Source: Pedobacter sp. SYSU D00535
GTDB taxonomy: Bacteria; Bacteroidota; Bacteroidia; Sphingobacteriales; Sphingobacteriaceae
Assembly: GCF_017355855.1 (NCBI RefSeq)
Contig: NZ_JAFEWD010000002.1
Span: 1 to 64,000 of the forward strand
Direction of reading: 5' to 3'
DNA length: 64,000 bases
Positions 52,473 through 62,412 of this stretch are shown piece after piece (within the stretch, counting starts at the first letter, position 1; each line of letters opens with the position of its first letter). The notes under the pieces are model-generated. The model did not search any database and had not been told where the DNA came from. It saw only the letters and a list, made by a program, of their open reading frames with translations. The position numbers and the translations under genes are program-made.

Positions 52473-54125
52473 ATGAAAAAGAAAGTACTATTAGGGCTGC
52501 TTGCCTTCTCACTTATATCACAATCCTGCCAGAAAGATTTTCTGGAAAGGGTGCCTTTGGACGAAATTGTTGACGAAACATTCTGGAAAACGGAAGATCA
52601 GCTTTTGCTTGCTGTCAACGCCTGTTATGCCTACCTGAAAGCGAAAAATACAGTAGACATGGAAAATCTGGGCGACAATACATTGTGGCCTTCCGTAACC
52701 GACTACCAGCGGATCTCTACTGGAAATTTTAATAGTGATTTGGGTGGGATTAACGCAGAGTGGACCAGCGCGTATGACGGGATCAGAAGGTGTAATGCTT
52801 TTCTTGAAAACTATGAGAAGGCCGATGTAGCCGTTCCCGCAAGGAAAGAAGCACTGGCAGCAGAAGTGCGTGTGATCAGAGCTTATCTTTACAACTATCT
52901 AACCCTCTTCTTCGGTGATGTACAACTGATTACCAAAACGCTGACGACCACCGATCCGGAAGTTTTTGGTAGCCGTACCTCTAAAGCAGAGGTGGTAGAC
53001 TTTATGCTTGTAGAGCTGGAAGATGCCGCTCAAAAATTGTCACCCACCATTCCGACAGGTGCCAACCTGGGCCGCATTAACCGCGGGGCTGCCTTGGCCT
53101 TGAAAGCCCGTATCGCCCTTTATAACGGTCGGTGGGCAGTAGCAGAAAAGGCTGCAGCTGATGTAATGGCTTTGAACGTGTATGAGCTCTACAAAGCGGG
53201 AGGTACAGCGAACGCCTATCGCGACTTATTCACCTATAAAGGGAAATTGTCTGCCGGAGCAAACAGGGAAACAATTTTGGCCCGTACCCATCTTGCAGAT
53301 ATAAGCATGCACAATTTAAGCCGCGAAATCCAGGTGCCGGATCAGAATGCCCGGTGGAACCCTACCAAGTCTTTGGTAGACGCCTATCTGGCTGTTGACG
53401 GACTTCCAATTACTATGTCTCCGCTGTATAAAGAAACGTCGTACGAGGATGTCTTCAAGAACCGTGACCCGAGGATGGTACAAACAATCCTTCAACCCGG
53501 AGCTACTTGGGGCGGAAGGGTAGATGGTAATCCGGCCAATACCAATCCTAACATTTATACGGCTCCCAAATTCCGTTCGGACAGACGGGGATCGGTAACT
53601 GTTACCGGTTACTATTTTACCAAATATGTAGAGCCTTCTACGGTTGCTCAGGTATCCAGAGATGCTAATGACATCCATCTTATCCGGCTGGCAGAAGTTT
53701 ATCTGACTTATGCGGAGGCAAAGCTAGAGCAGGGAACGCTGACTCAACAGGACATTGATGCTACTATCAACAAGCTGCGGGACAGGGTAGGTATGAAACG
53801 AATGGTGATTACCGAGCTCGAGGCAAATGGACTTGATCTGCGTACAGAAATAAGACGAGAACGAAGGGTTGAGTTAGCTCTGGAAGGACAGCGCTACTTT
53901 GATATTCTGCGTTGGAAACAGGGGGATTTACTTGCTCAGGACGTAAAAGGAATGAAAAAGGCATGGGCCAAGATCTCATCAGACGTAGCTAATATCCCCG
54001 CTGATGAAAACGGATATATCATTGCAAACACCGGGAGAATCTTTGAGGAGAGAAATTACCTCTGGCCAATTCCGCTCATTCAGTTTCAGCGCAATCCAAA
54101 GTTAGGTCAGAACAAAGACTGGTAG
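52473..54125 (+). CDS. SusD/RagB-type glycan-binding lipoprotein
   Basis: The 550-residue lipoprotein has a signal ending at Cys19 (FSLISQSCQKDFLERVPLDE). SusD features include the N-terminal FLERVPLDEIVDETFWKTEDQL block, helical TPR-like repeats (AEVRVIRAYLYNYLTLFFGDV), and the C-terminal IRRERRVELALEGQRYFDILRWKQGD. It caps the SusC barrel and binds glycan at the cell surface. Its TAG stop directly touches the ATG of the next gene. Confidence 0.95.
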   Translation: MKKKVLLGLLAFSLISQSCQKDFLERVPLDEIVDETFWKTEDQLLLAVNACYAYLKAKNTVDMENLGDNTLWPSVTDYQRISTGNFNSDLGGINAEWTSAYDGIRRCNAFLENYEKADVAVPARKEALAAEVRVIRAYLYNYLTLFFGDVQLITKTLTTTDPEVFGSRTSKAEVVDFMLVELEDAAQKLSPTIPTGANLGRINRGAALALKARIALYNGRWAVAEKAAADVMALNVYELYKAGGTANAYRDLFTYKGKLSAGANRETILARTHLADISMHNLSREIQVPDQNARWNPTKSLVDAYLAVDGLPITMSPLYKETSYEDVFKNRDPRMVQTILQPGATWGGRVDGNPANTNPNIYTAPKFRSDRRGSVTVTGYYFTKYVEPSTVAQVSRDANDIHLIRLAEVYLTYAEAKLEQGTLTQQDIDATINKLRDRVGMKRMVITELEANGLDLRTEIRRERRVELALEGQRYFDILRWKQGDLLAQDVKGMKKAWAKISSDVANIPADENGYIIANTGRIFEERNYLWPIPLIQFQRNPKLGQNKDW

Positions 54126-54953
54126 ATGAAAAAGAGCCTTTTAACACTAGTGGCAGGAGCTGTTTTACTGGCAGTCTCCTGCTCCAAAAAATCCCATACG
54201 GCAAGCCTTGAAAAAGCTGCAGCAGCACAAGAGGTAAGTATTCGGGTAATGTCGTACAACGTGCACCACTGTAATCCTCCCGACAAGCCTGGAGTAATTG
54301 ACATAGATGGAATTGCTGCAGTAATCAATGAGCAAAGCCCGGACCTGGTTGCTTTACAGGAAATTGACGTAAACACCGGTCGGTCCGGATCATTGAATCA
54401 GGCCGAAGAGCTGGGAAAGAAAACGGGCATGAAGTATTTCTTCGGAAAAGCGATAGACTATGATGGAGGCGCCTACGGTGTAGCTATATTATCCAAATAC
54501 GATATCGCGGCACCTACTGTTCATAAACTTCCTACCCTTGCAGGTACTAATGGCGAGCCAAGAGTACTCGCTACCGTTAAAGTTAGCCTGCCTGGTGGTG
54601 CTACTATTCGCTTTGCGAGTACTCACCTCGACGCCCAAAGGGCCGACACGAACCGCGATCTCCAGATTAAAGAAATTAATCGCTTGGTCTCGGCAGATAG
54701 CCTTCCCTTTGTAATAGCGGGCGACTTTAATGCCATACCCGGGTCTTCCATTATCGAGCAGCTTGACAGCAAGTTTACACGCAGCTGCCAGAACTGTGAC
54801 CCGACTATCCCCATTGTCAATCCCAACAAGACCATCGACTTTATAGCTTTTAGACCTGCCGAAAAAATCAGGGCAAAGTCAACAAAGGTATTGACAGGAA
54901 TACAGGCATCTGATCATTTGCCGGTAGTGGCAGAACTTACTTTGACTCCCTAG
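54126..54953 (+). CDS. Endonuclease/exonuclease/phosphatase-fold lipoprotein
   Basis: The 275-residue product is a lipoprotein (lipobox LLAVSC, Cys19) with the EEP fold: RVMSYNVHHC at the start, LVALQEIDVNTGR (metal Glu), FASTHLDAQ, VIAGDFNAIPGS and ASDHLPVVAEL at the end. EEP enzymes cut phosphodiesters or phosphate esters with Mg2+; in this setting a phosphate-decorated glycan or lipid is more likely than nucleic acid. TAG-ATG contacts on both sides show tight coupling with SusD and the GH89 gene. Confidence 0.9.
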   Translation: MKKSLLTLVAGAVLLAVSCSKKSHTASLEKAAAAQEVSIRVMSYNVHHCNPPDKPGVIDIDGIAAVINEQSPDLVALQEIDVNTGRSGSLNQAEELGKKTGMKYFFGKAIDYDGGAYGVAILSKYDIAAPTVHKLPTLAGTNGEPRVLATVKVSLPGGATIRFASTHLDAQRADTNRDLQIKEINRLVSADSLPFVIAGDFNAIPGSSIIEQLDSKFTRSCQNCDPTIPIVNPNKTIDFIAFRPAEKIRAKSTKVLTGIQASDHLPVVAELTLTP

Positions 54954-57188
54954 ATGAAAAAAAAGGAGATGATAAAAGGAGTGGGCGTATGTGTTATCGC
55001 AATTCTTTTATGCTGCTTTCTTTCTCAGGCCAGGGCGCAGACCTCCACCGCGGCAGTGAAAGAGGCGGCCGAGGATCTGGTGAAAAGGATACTGCCCAAG
55101 CACGCAAACAGGTTCCGGGTAGAGATTATCAGTTCAGCCGATGGGAAAGATGTGTTTGAGCTAAGTAGCAGCGGAAAAAAGATTATCCTGAAGGGAAATA
55201 ATGGCGTTTCGGTAGCAAGTGCGCTCAATTATTACCTGAAGAATTACGCGCACTGCCGTATTACCTGGAACGGCACTAATTTGAAGCTGCCGGCTACTTT
55301 ACCTGAAGTCTCTAAACCCATTCGGAAGGAAAGCCCGCATCAATACCGGTATTATTTAAACTATTGTACCTTTAATTACACGATGAGCTGGTGGGATTGG
55401 GATCGCTGGCAATGGGAAATAGATTATATGGCTTTGAACGGGATTAATACCCCGCTGGCCATAACCGGGCAAAATTCGGTATGGAGTAGGGTGTACAAGT
55501 CTTTTGGATTTACTGATAAGGAGCTGGAAAGCTTTTTTAGTGGTCCCGCTTATTTCAACTGGTTTTATATGGGCAACCTGGATGGCTGGGGAGGACCGCT
55601 TCCGCAGAGCCATATGCGCCGACATGAGGAGCTGCAAAAGAAGATCCTTGCAAGGGAGCGCTCCCTGGGTATGAGGCCTATTCTCCCGGCATTTACGGGG
55701 CACGTTCCTCCTGCGTTTAGTGAGAGGTTTCCGGATGCAAGTTTGAAAAAGACGCGTTGGTCTACCTTTCCTGAAGTAGCTATTCTGGCACCGGAAGACC
55801 CTATGTTTACAGAGATCGGAAAGCGATTTATAGAGGAACAAACTAAAACTTACGGGACCGACCATTTATATACTGCAGATACCTTTAACGAAAATACACC
55901 TCCTTCCAACGATTCGGTCTTCCTCAGCAATATCAGTAGGAAGGTTTACCAGTCGATGGCTACAGCCGATCCAAAAGCGGTGTGGTTTATGCAGGGGTGG
56001 CTGTTTCATCACGGTCGCAAATTCTGGCAACCTACGCAGATCAAAGCTTTGCTTAATGCTGTCCCGGATGACAAAATGGTGGTACTTGATTTATGGACGG
56101 AAAACCATCCCGTCTGGAACAGGACAGAGGCCTACTACGGGAAGCCCTGGATCTGGAACATGCTGCACAATTTCGGAGGGAACATCAGCATGTACGGACG
56201 GATGAAAGAAGTTGCCAACGGGCCTGCCCGAACGAAGAAAGATCCGCGAGCGGGAAGGATGTCAGGGATAGGACTTACGCCTGAAGCCATTGAGCAAAAT
56301 CCCCTGATGTATGAGCTGATGCTCGAAAATGTATGGTCGGATGAGCCAATTGATTTAGAGAAGTGGCTCAATAGTTATTGCCATAGCCGCTATGGGAAGC
56401 AAAGCCGTCAGGCGGAAGAAGCATGGCAAATCCTATCCCGGACGGTATATGAAGGCGGGGTGTTGCCAGGTGGACCGGAATCGATCATCACCGGTAGGCC
56501 TACGCTTGCTAAAAGCACGGGAGGTACCCGGCCGGCAAAAAATTACGACCCAAAAGATCTTTTACCTGCCTGGGCGCTGCTTATTGATGCTTCCAAGAAG
56601 CTGAAGTCGAGCGAGGGGTTCCGGTACGACCTGGTAGACCTGACGCGGCAGGTGCTGGTCAATTATGCAGATTCGCTGCAACACCAGTTTGCCGGTGACT
56701 ACCACCGGAAGGATACCGCTGCTTTTCGACGCCATACTGCGCGTTTTCTGCAAGTAATGGAGGATACCGACCGTCTGCTGGGCACCAGAAAGGACTTTCT
56801 ACTGGGTAAATGGTTGAGCGATGCCAGAAGCTGGGGCACCAACGACGCGGAAAAAGACCTGTTTGAAAAGAATGCCAGGAACCTAATCACCCTTTGGGGC
56901 GACCAGAACAGCAGGCTATATGAGTACTCCTGCAGGCAATGGTCAGGGATGCTAAGAGGGTTTTACAAGCCCAGGTGGGAGCAATACTTTGCCTATCTCG
57001 AAGCGCAGCTGAAAGCTAATAAGGAACCTGATCAGAAGGCGTTTGAAGCAGGAATAAAGGAGTGGGAGTGGAACTGGATACATGGAAAAGAGGTTTATCG
57101 GGATCAGCCTTCCGGGGATGCGGTGGCGACTTCTTTTGAGCTTTACAAAAAGTATTACCCGGCTATCAGCACCTTATATCATAATTAA
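54954..57188 (+). CDS. GH89 alpha-N-acetylglucosaminidase
   Basis: The 744-residue secreted enzyme (signal GVGVCVIAILLCCFLSQARAQ) matches NAGLU/GH89: an N-terminal small domain, then YYLNYCTFNYTMSWWDWDRW, ALNGINTPLAITGQ, GNLDGWGGPLPQSH, and DTFNENTPPSND where the acid of GH89 lies. GLTPEAIEQNPLMYELMLENVWSDEP follows. It removes terminal alpha-linked GlcNAc, as in heparan, GPI-like or alpha-GlcNAc-capped glycans. It sits inside the locus right behind the EEP lipoprotein and before an oxidoreductase. Confidence 0.93.
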   Translation: MKKKEMIKGVGVCVIAILLCCFLSQARAQTSTAAVKEAAEDLVKRILPKHANRFRVEIISSADGKDVFELSSSGKKIILKGNNGVSVASALNYYLKNYAHCRITWNGTNLKLPATLPEVSKPIRKESPHQYRYYLNYCTFNYTMSWWDWDRWQWEIDYMALNGINTPLAITGQNSVWSRVYKSFGFTDKELESFFSGPAYFNWFYMGNLDGWGGPLPQSHMRRHEELQKKILARERSLGMRPILPAFTGHVPPAFSERFPDASLKKTRWSTFPEVAILAPEDPMFTEIGKRFIEEQTKTYGTDHLYTADTFNENTPPSNDSVFLSNISRKVYQSMATADPKAVWFMQGWLFHHGRKFWQPTQIKALLNAVPDDKMVVLDLWTENHPVWNRTEAYYGKPWIWNMLHNFGGNISMYGRMKEVANGPARTKKDPRAGRMSGIGLTPEAIEQNPLMYELMLENVWSDEPIDLEKWLNSYCHSRYGKQSRQAEEAWQILSRTVYEGGVLPGGPESIITGRPTLAKSTGGTRPAKNYDPKDLLPAWALLIDASKKLKSSEGFRYDLVDLTRQVLVNYADSLQHQFAGDYHRKDTAAFRRHTARFLQVMEDTDRLLGTRKDFLLGKWLSDARSWGTNDAEKDLFEKNARNLITLWGDQNSRLYEYSCRQWSGMLRGFYKPRWEQYFAYLEAQLKANKEPDQKAFEAGIKEWEWNWIHGKEVYRDQPSGDAVATSFELYKKYYPAISTLYHN

Positions 57189-57195
57189 ATTAAAA

Positions 57196-58584
57196 ATGAA
57201 CCGCAGAAATCTCTTAAAAACGCTCAGTATTGGTTTTGGCTCCTCCATCATCAGTACTGACGTGCTTGCCAGGCTGGCTGATAATACTTTCAGCTTTAAT
57301 ATTCCTGAAAATTTGCTTCATAAACCTCTTGATAAGGCTGTTACAGCGATTACTCTTGGAGCAGGAAACCGGGGAACGGTTTACGGCAACTATGCAGGCA
57401 AGTTTCCAGAGGAATTAAAAATAGTCGGCGTAGCAGAACCGAATGTGTTCAGGAACGAACGCTACGCCGAAAAGCATCGTATTCCTGCAGCAAACCGCTT
57501 TGATACTTGGGAGAAGGTGTTCGAGCGGCCGAAGTTTGCCGACGCGATCATCATCTCAACACCCGATCGGCTGCACTACGGGCCTTGTATGAAAGCGCTG
57601 GAAATGGGCTACGACATCCTGCTGGAGAAACCAATTGCCCCTTCGGAAAAGGAATGCAGGGATATCCTGTCGCTGGCTCGAAAGAATAACAGGATTGTCG
57701 CGGTTTGCCATGTCTTGAGGTACGCCCCCTATTTTGTGAAGATGAAAGAACTGATTGCCAAGGGAGCAATTGGTGAAGTAATAAGTGTGCAGCATTTTGA
57801 GCCCATAGAGCATACGCACATGGCGCATTCTTATGTGAGGGGAAACTGGCATAAGTCTTCAGAGACCACTCCGATCATCCTGGCCAAGTCCTGTCACGAT
57901 CTGGATATCATCAAATGGGTGATCAATAAACCTTCCCGCAAGATAGCTGCTATGGGGGATCTGAAATGGTTCAGAATTGAAAATGCACCGGAGGGGAGTA
58001 CAGCCCGATGTACGGATGGATGCAAAGTAGAGCGGCAGTGTCCTTATTCGGCCATCCGGGAATATTATGACCGGCGCTCCCGCACCTCGGTACTGGACCT
58101 TCCTCCCGACAGGTCAAAACACGCGGAAGTAATCATGGATAGATTGAAAACCACTAACTACGGCCGTTGCGTGTACCGGATGGAGAATGATCAGCCCGAC
58201 CACTACATTACCAATATCCTGTTCGACGGAAATGTTACCGCCAGCTTTTCTATGGAAGCCTTCACCTCTTATCACGGTCGGCGGACGCGCGTAATGGGCT
58301 CTATGGGAGATATGGTTGGCGATATGAACGAGCTGGTGCTCTCCGACTTCCGTACCCGGAAAGAGCTGAAGTTCGTTCCTCAGGCAGAAGACGTTGAAGA
58401 ATACAAGAATAGTGGTCACGGTGGAGGAGATTGGCTGTTGGTGCGTGACTTTGTGCAGGCCGTCTCTCAAAAGAATCCCGCCATACTCACCTCTACCATC
58501 GATGAGTCTATCGAGAGCCATATCATGGGGTTCAAGGCAGAAGAAAGCAGGAAGACAGGAAAAGTGAAAATTATCAAGATGTAA
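57196..58584 (+). CDS. Tat-exported Gfo/Idh/MocA oxidoreductase
   Basis: The ATG at 57196, 7 bp after the GH89 stop, gives a Tat-like signal (NRRNLLKTLSIGFG); the frame upstream to 57082 overlaps GH89. The 462-residue product has a Rossmann domain (TLGAGNRGTVYGNYAG) and the EKP motif (DILLEKPIAPSEKEC), then HDLDIIKWVI. A Cys-rich insertion CTDGCKVERQC is unusual for soluble sugar dehydrogenases. Exported members can cleave glycosides by NAD-dependent oxidation; here a sugar or inositol released from the glycan is a plausible substrate. Confidence 0.88.
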   Translation: MNRRNLLKTLSIGFGSSIISTDVLARLADNTFSFNIPENLLHKPLDKAVTAITLGAGNRGTVYGNYAGKFPEELKIVGVAEPNVFRNERYAEKHRIPAANRFDTWEKVFERPKFADAIIISTPDRLHYGPCMKALEMGYDILLEKPIAPSEKECRDILSLARKNNRIVAVCHVLRYAPYFVKMKELIAKGAIGEVISVQHFEPIEHTHMAHSYVRGNWHKSSETTPIILAKSCHDLDIIKWVINKPSRKIAAMGDLKWFRIENAPEGSTARCTDGCKVERQCPYSAIREYYDRRSRTSVLDLPPDRSKHAEVIMDRLKTTNYGRCVYRMENDQPDHYITNILFDGNVTASFSMEAFTSYHGRRTRVMGSMGDMVGDMNELVLSDFRTRKELKFVPQAEDVEEYKNSGHGGGDWLLVRDFVQAVSQKNPAILTSTIDESIESHIMGFKAEESRKTGKVKIIKM

Positions 58585-58619
58585 ACCACTTGGAGTCCCA
58601 TTAGGGAAACAACGGTCAA

Positions 58620-59519
58620 ATGAAAAATTTAGCAATTTTGCTCATCACCATTCTCGGCTTTCTAAAGGTGCTGCCCGCCCAGGAGAACCGCAATCTTGAC
58701 ATTCAGGCCCATCAGGGAGGCTGCGGATTGTATCCCTGTAATACCATTCCCGCTTTTATCAACGCTCTGAAGCTGGGTGTCACTACCCTTGAACTCGACG
58801 TCGTCATTTCTGAAGACCAGCAGATGGTAGTCTCTCATGATCAGTTCATGTCGCACCGCTCCATGCTTACTCCCTCGGGAGATTCTATCGCAAAAGCGGA
58901 AGAGCTGCGCCATAACCTTTACAAGATGCCTTATTCCGCAATTCGTAAGTACGACGCCGGCTTGAAATACTGGGCTGAATTTCCGAGGCAGCAGAAGCTG
59001 AGCTCGTACAAGCCGCTGCTCTCTGAGCTTATTGATTCGGTCGAGTCGTTTTGCAAAAACCATAAGCTGAAAGAAGCCAGGTATAATATTGAAATCAAAT
59101 CACTCAAAGGTGATGGTATTTACCATCCCGCACCCGAAGCTTTCACTGAATTGGTGTTGAAAGTAGTGCGCGATAAAAAGATGGAAGACAGGGTGATAAT
59201 TCAGTCTTTCGATGTGCGGGCCTTGCAGCATCTGCATCAAAGTCATCCCGGGATTAAAACCTCTTTTCTAATTGGGAATAAGGAGCCGCTGGGTAGAAAT
59301 CTGGAGAAACTCGGTTTTATTCCAGATATTCTTAGTCCGCACTATAAGCTGCTAAATGAAAAGCTGATGCAAGAAGCCCGGCAGCATCATATGCTGGTAA
59401 TTCCGTGGACAATTGATGAGGCAGAAGAAATGAAAAGGATCGTCCAACTTGGCGTAGATGGAATTATTACGAATTATCCAGACCTGGCGCTAAAGCTCTT
59501 TAAGGACAACAAATATTAG
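58620..59519 (+). CDS. Glycerophosphodiester phosphodiesterase
   Basis: The 299-residue secreted protein (signal ILLITILGFLKVLPAQ) has the GDPD fold. It keeps IQAHQGGCGLYPCNTIPAF (the usual HRG is HQG here), TTLELDVVISEDQQMVVSHD, then YNIEIKS and VDGIITNYPDLA at the end. GDPDs release glycerol-3-phosphate or similar from phosphodiesters with Ca2+ or Mg2+. It sits between the oxidoreductase and a second EEP enzyme, so the locus has three phosphoester-cleaving genes. Confidence 0.9.
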   Translation: MKNLAILLITILGFLKVLPAQENRNLDIQAHQGGCGLYPCNTIPAFINALKLGVTTLELDVVISEDQQMVVSHDQFMSHRSMLTPSGDSIAKAEELRHNLYKMPYSAIRKYDAGLKYWAEFPRQQKLSSYKPLLSELIDSVESFCKNHKLKEARYNIEIKSLKGDGIYHPAPEAFTELVLKVVRDKKMEDRVIIQSFDVRALQHLHQSHPGIKTSFLIGNKEPLGRNLEKLGFIPDILSPHYKLLNEKLMQEARQHHMLVIPWTIDEAEEMKRIVQLGVDGIITNYPDLALKLFKDNKY

Positions 59520-59523
59520 GAGT

Positions 59524-60444
59524 ATGCATTTTTTTAATTACTTGAGAAGCCGGTTAAATGACGGCGAAACGTTTTCTCAATTACTGTTTTTGATAGTCAA
59601 ACTGGGCCTGATTGCCTGGCTGATCTTGGGATACAGCATCCTGGCTGGTGCCCAGTCGTTCAAAGTAGGAAGCTTCAATATTCGCTATGATACCCCACTG
59701 GATACAGGTAACTTGTGGGTGCAAAGAGCGCCGGTAGTTGCCAACCTCATCCGCTTTCATGATTTTGACGTCCTTGGCACGCAGGAGGGCTTGAAGAATC
59801 AGTTAGATGATCTCACTGCAGCGCTTCCTGAATACCAGAGATATGGTGTCGGACGGGACGATGGCAAGGAGTCCGGTGAATTTTCAGCGATTTATTTTAA
59901 AAAGGATAAATACAAATTGGTGAAAAGCGGAGACTTCTGGTTGTCAGAAACACCTGAAAAGCCTTCGAAGGGATGGGACGCTACTTGTTGTAACCGTCTT
60001 TGCACCTGGATACAACTGGAGGATAAGGTGAGCGCCAGCAGATTTTATGTTTTCAATGCTCACTTTGATCATAAGGGAAGGATAGTAAGAGTAGAAAGTG
60101 CGAAGCTGATACTGGCAAAGATGGCTGAAATAGTGGGCAAAGAACCGGCAATATTAACCGGCGACTTTAACGGAGGACATACAAGTGAGTGGTATACCAC
60201 TCTTGCCGAAAGCCCCTTGCTTATGGACAGCTACAAGCAGGTAAAGTATCCGTATAGGAATAATGGTAGTACTAATGCTTTTGGTAAGTCTCCTGCGAGC
60301 ACCCAGGTAATTGACCATGTTTTGGTTACGCAGCACTTTCAGGTTAAAAAATGGGGAGTCCTCACGGATACCTACCATGGTAAATATCCTTCGGATCACT
60401 TCCCGATAGCAGTAGAGCTGCTTTTTAAGAGCAAGCAGAACTAA
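59524..60444 (+). CDS. Exported EEP-fold phosphodiesterase
   Basis: The 306-residue product has a membrane segment at 25-44 (LIVKLGLIAWLILGYSILAG) after a polar start, probably a signal anchor. The EEP domain then runs VGSFNIRYDTPLD, VLGTQEGLKNQLDDL, FNAHFDHKGRIVR, ILTGDFNGGH and YPSDHFPIAVEL. It starts 4 bp after the GDPD stop. A second family member lies at 54126-54953, but the two are only distantly similar, so different steps are likely. Last gene of the contiguous locus. Confidence 0.9.
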   Translation: MHFFNYLRSRLNDGETFSQLLFLIVKLGLIAWLILGYSILAGAQSFKVGSFNIRYDTPLDTGNLWVQRAPVVANLIRFHDFDVLGTQEGLKNQLDDLTAALPEYQRYGVGRDDGKESGEFSAIYFKKDKYKLVKSGDFWLSETPEKPSKGWDATCCNRLCTWIQLEDKVSASRFYVFNAHFDHKGRIVRVESAKLILAKMAEIVGKEPAILTGDFNGGHTSEWYTTLAESPLLMDSYKQVKYPYRNNGSTNAFGKSPASTQVIDHVLVTQHFQVKKWGVLTDTYHGKYPSDHFPIAVELLFKSKQN

Positions 60445-60661
60445 TATAGCTGCTATTAATCCAGCCTGTATTGGCAACAAGCTAAAATGGCTGCTAGTTT
60501 AGTAAGTTGCGACGCACCCGTGCCGCACTTTACTTACTTTCGGTTCATACCTAAACCTTTTGCAAAAACACGTATTAAATCTACCTGATTTTCTATATGT
60601 TTTTTCCGTAAAACCTTTAATTTAGCTGATAGCTACTGAACATCTTACCTATTGAAAACTT

Positions 60662-62323
60662 ATGGAAATTACTACTCCTGCCCCCGAGAGGGAAAGCAGG
60701 CTAAGCGGTGGAAGCCTTACCTTAAGCCCCGCAAATTATAGAGTACTTACTTACACCTTAATTGCAGCAGGTGTTTTTCTCCGGCTTTTTCATTACTTCT
60801 ACAACCGCTCGCTATGGACAGACGAGATGTATCTTTCGCTGAGTTTCCTGGAGATGGATTTTGTGGAGTTGGCTACGGAGCCACTGGTCTATCAGCAGAA
60901 AGCACCGATTGGCTTTTTATGGCTGGTAGAGCTGGCCGTTGTTCTGTTTGGTGATGGGGAAATGGCATTGCGCCTTGTTCCTTTGCTGGCAGGTATTGCT
61001 TCCCTGTATTTTTTTAAGAAGGTTGCAGATCGATTTTTAACTCCTGCAGGTATAGCCGCTGCAGTTGGTATTCTGGCTCTGGCCCCTAACTTCGTTTACC
61101 ATTCTGTTGAAATTAAGCAGTATGGTGTTGAGTTGTTGGTCACCATTCTCGTGCTTTATTTCTATGTTAAGTATGCGCACCGCAAGAAAATCTCCCATCT
61201 GTTAGCATGGGGAGTTGCAGGTGCTTTGCTGATCTGGTTTTCCTACTCCTCCATTTTTGTGCTCACCGGCATGGCACTGGCCATTACTTTAAATAACCTC
61301 TTTCGTCGCAAATGGAAACAGACCGGTTTGCAAATAATTCCCTTCTCCATGTGGATGATAAGTTTTATACTAAACTTTTTCCTGTTCACCTATAACAAAA
61401 CGACGAACTCCGGCTGGCTCATCGACTGGTTTACCATTCGCCTTGGTTATATCCCTTTGCCTCCAAAATCCTTTGCGGATGTGTCCTTTCTGGTGCAGAT
61501 TCCTTACAAAATGCTGTTTTATCCACTCGGCTTGTTATGGGAGTTTATTACCATCGAGAATGGGGCACTGCGGGTTATTGCGCGGATGGGGGCGGTGCCA
61601 CTCATTTTCTGGGCTGCGGGCCTCGTCTTTTATTTTCGAAGGAAGCGGGTGGTTTTTATGATACTACTTTTTCCGATGCTGCTGGCCTTGCTTGCGTCTG
61701 CAGTTAAGCAATACCCATTTTATGAACGGCTTACTCTGTTTCTTGCTCCTCTGATCATCATTTTAATTGCGAAGGGTTTTGAGACGCTTTCAACCAGGTT
61801 TTCACGTTACGCGCTCGTGCAACCTGCATTGCTGTGTCTGTTGCTTATTGGACCCCTCGGTACTTCTGCTGCGCAGTTGGCAGATACGCATTTGTTCGGG
61901 GGCTATAAAAGAAGCTACCAGCGCGACTGTTGGCTCTATGTTAATCAGCGGTTTCAACCCGGAGATGCCGTTTACGTTTACTGGAATATTCGCTACGGTT
62001 ACCTGTTCTATAAAAAATCCTACGATTTAAAGTACGACGCTGTTATCGGCAACGATTACAGGAGGGATTCGAGAAACGCGCAGGATTATCTGCATAATAT
62101 TCAGAAGGATATTAACGGATTAAAGCGCTATCGTCGCGTATGGTTGGTTTATGAAAAAGATTATTGGGTGGATATTGGCGACTACGACGGAGTGCCCAAT
62201 TGGTATTTCAAAAATTATTTACTGCGGGAGAAAGTGAATGAGCGATTTGGTGCTTTGGGTCCGCAGGCTGATATGCTGGATACCAAGCAGGCGAGGGTAG
62301 TTCTATTAAATCTGGAGGATTAA
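60662..62323 (+). CDS. GT39/ArnT-like membrane glycosyltransferase
   Basis: The 553-residue product has about ten to twelve transmembrane helices in its first 400 residues. Shortly after the first helix comes the acidic pair WTDEMYLSLSF, the polyprenyl-phosphate-sugar transferase signature of the GT39/GT83 class. A soluble C-terminal part (about 425-553) follows. Such enzymes move a sugar from a lipid carrier to lipid A or proteins. A hairpin with T tract at 62413-62438 ends the unit. It is separated from the EEP gene by about 220 bp, so it need not belong to the locus. Confidence 0.82.
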   Translation: MEITTPAPERESRLSGGSLTLSPANYRVLTYTLIAAGVFLRLFHYFYNRSLWTDEMYLSLSFLEMDFVELATEPLVYQQKAPIGFLWLVELAVVLFGDGEMALRLVPLLAGIASLYFFKKVADRFLTPAGIAAAVGILALAPNFVYHSVEIKQYGVELLVTILVLYFYVKYAHRKKISHLLAWGVAGALLIWFSYSSIFVLTGMALAITLNNLFRRKWKQTGLQIIPFSMWMISFILNFFLFTYNKTTNSGWLIDWFTIRLGYIPLPPKSFADVSFLVQIPYKMLFYPLGLLWEFITIENGALRVIARMGAVPLIFWAAGLVFYFRRKRVVFMILLFPMLLALLASAVKQYPFYERLTLFLAPLIIILIAKGFETLSTRFSRYALVQPALLCLLLIGPLGTSAAQLADTHLFGGYKRSYQRDCWLYVNQRFQPGDAVYVYWNIRYGYLFYKKSYDLKYDAVIGNDYRRDSRNAQDYLHNIQKDINGLKRYRRVWLVYEKDYWVDIGDYDGVPNWYFKNYLLREKVNERFGALGPQADMLDTKQARVVLLNLED

Positions 62324-62412
62324 GCGCTAATTTTTTTCCTATTGATAACTTAACCTGGAGTACACATAGTAGCTATACTTTTGCGGTGTACCTCGTTCTT
62401 TTGATTAATGAT

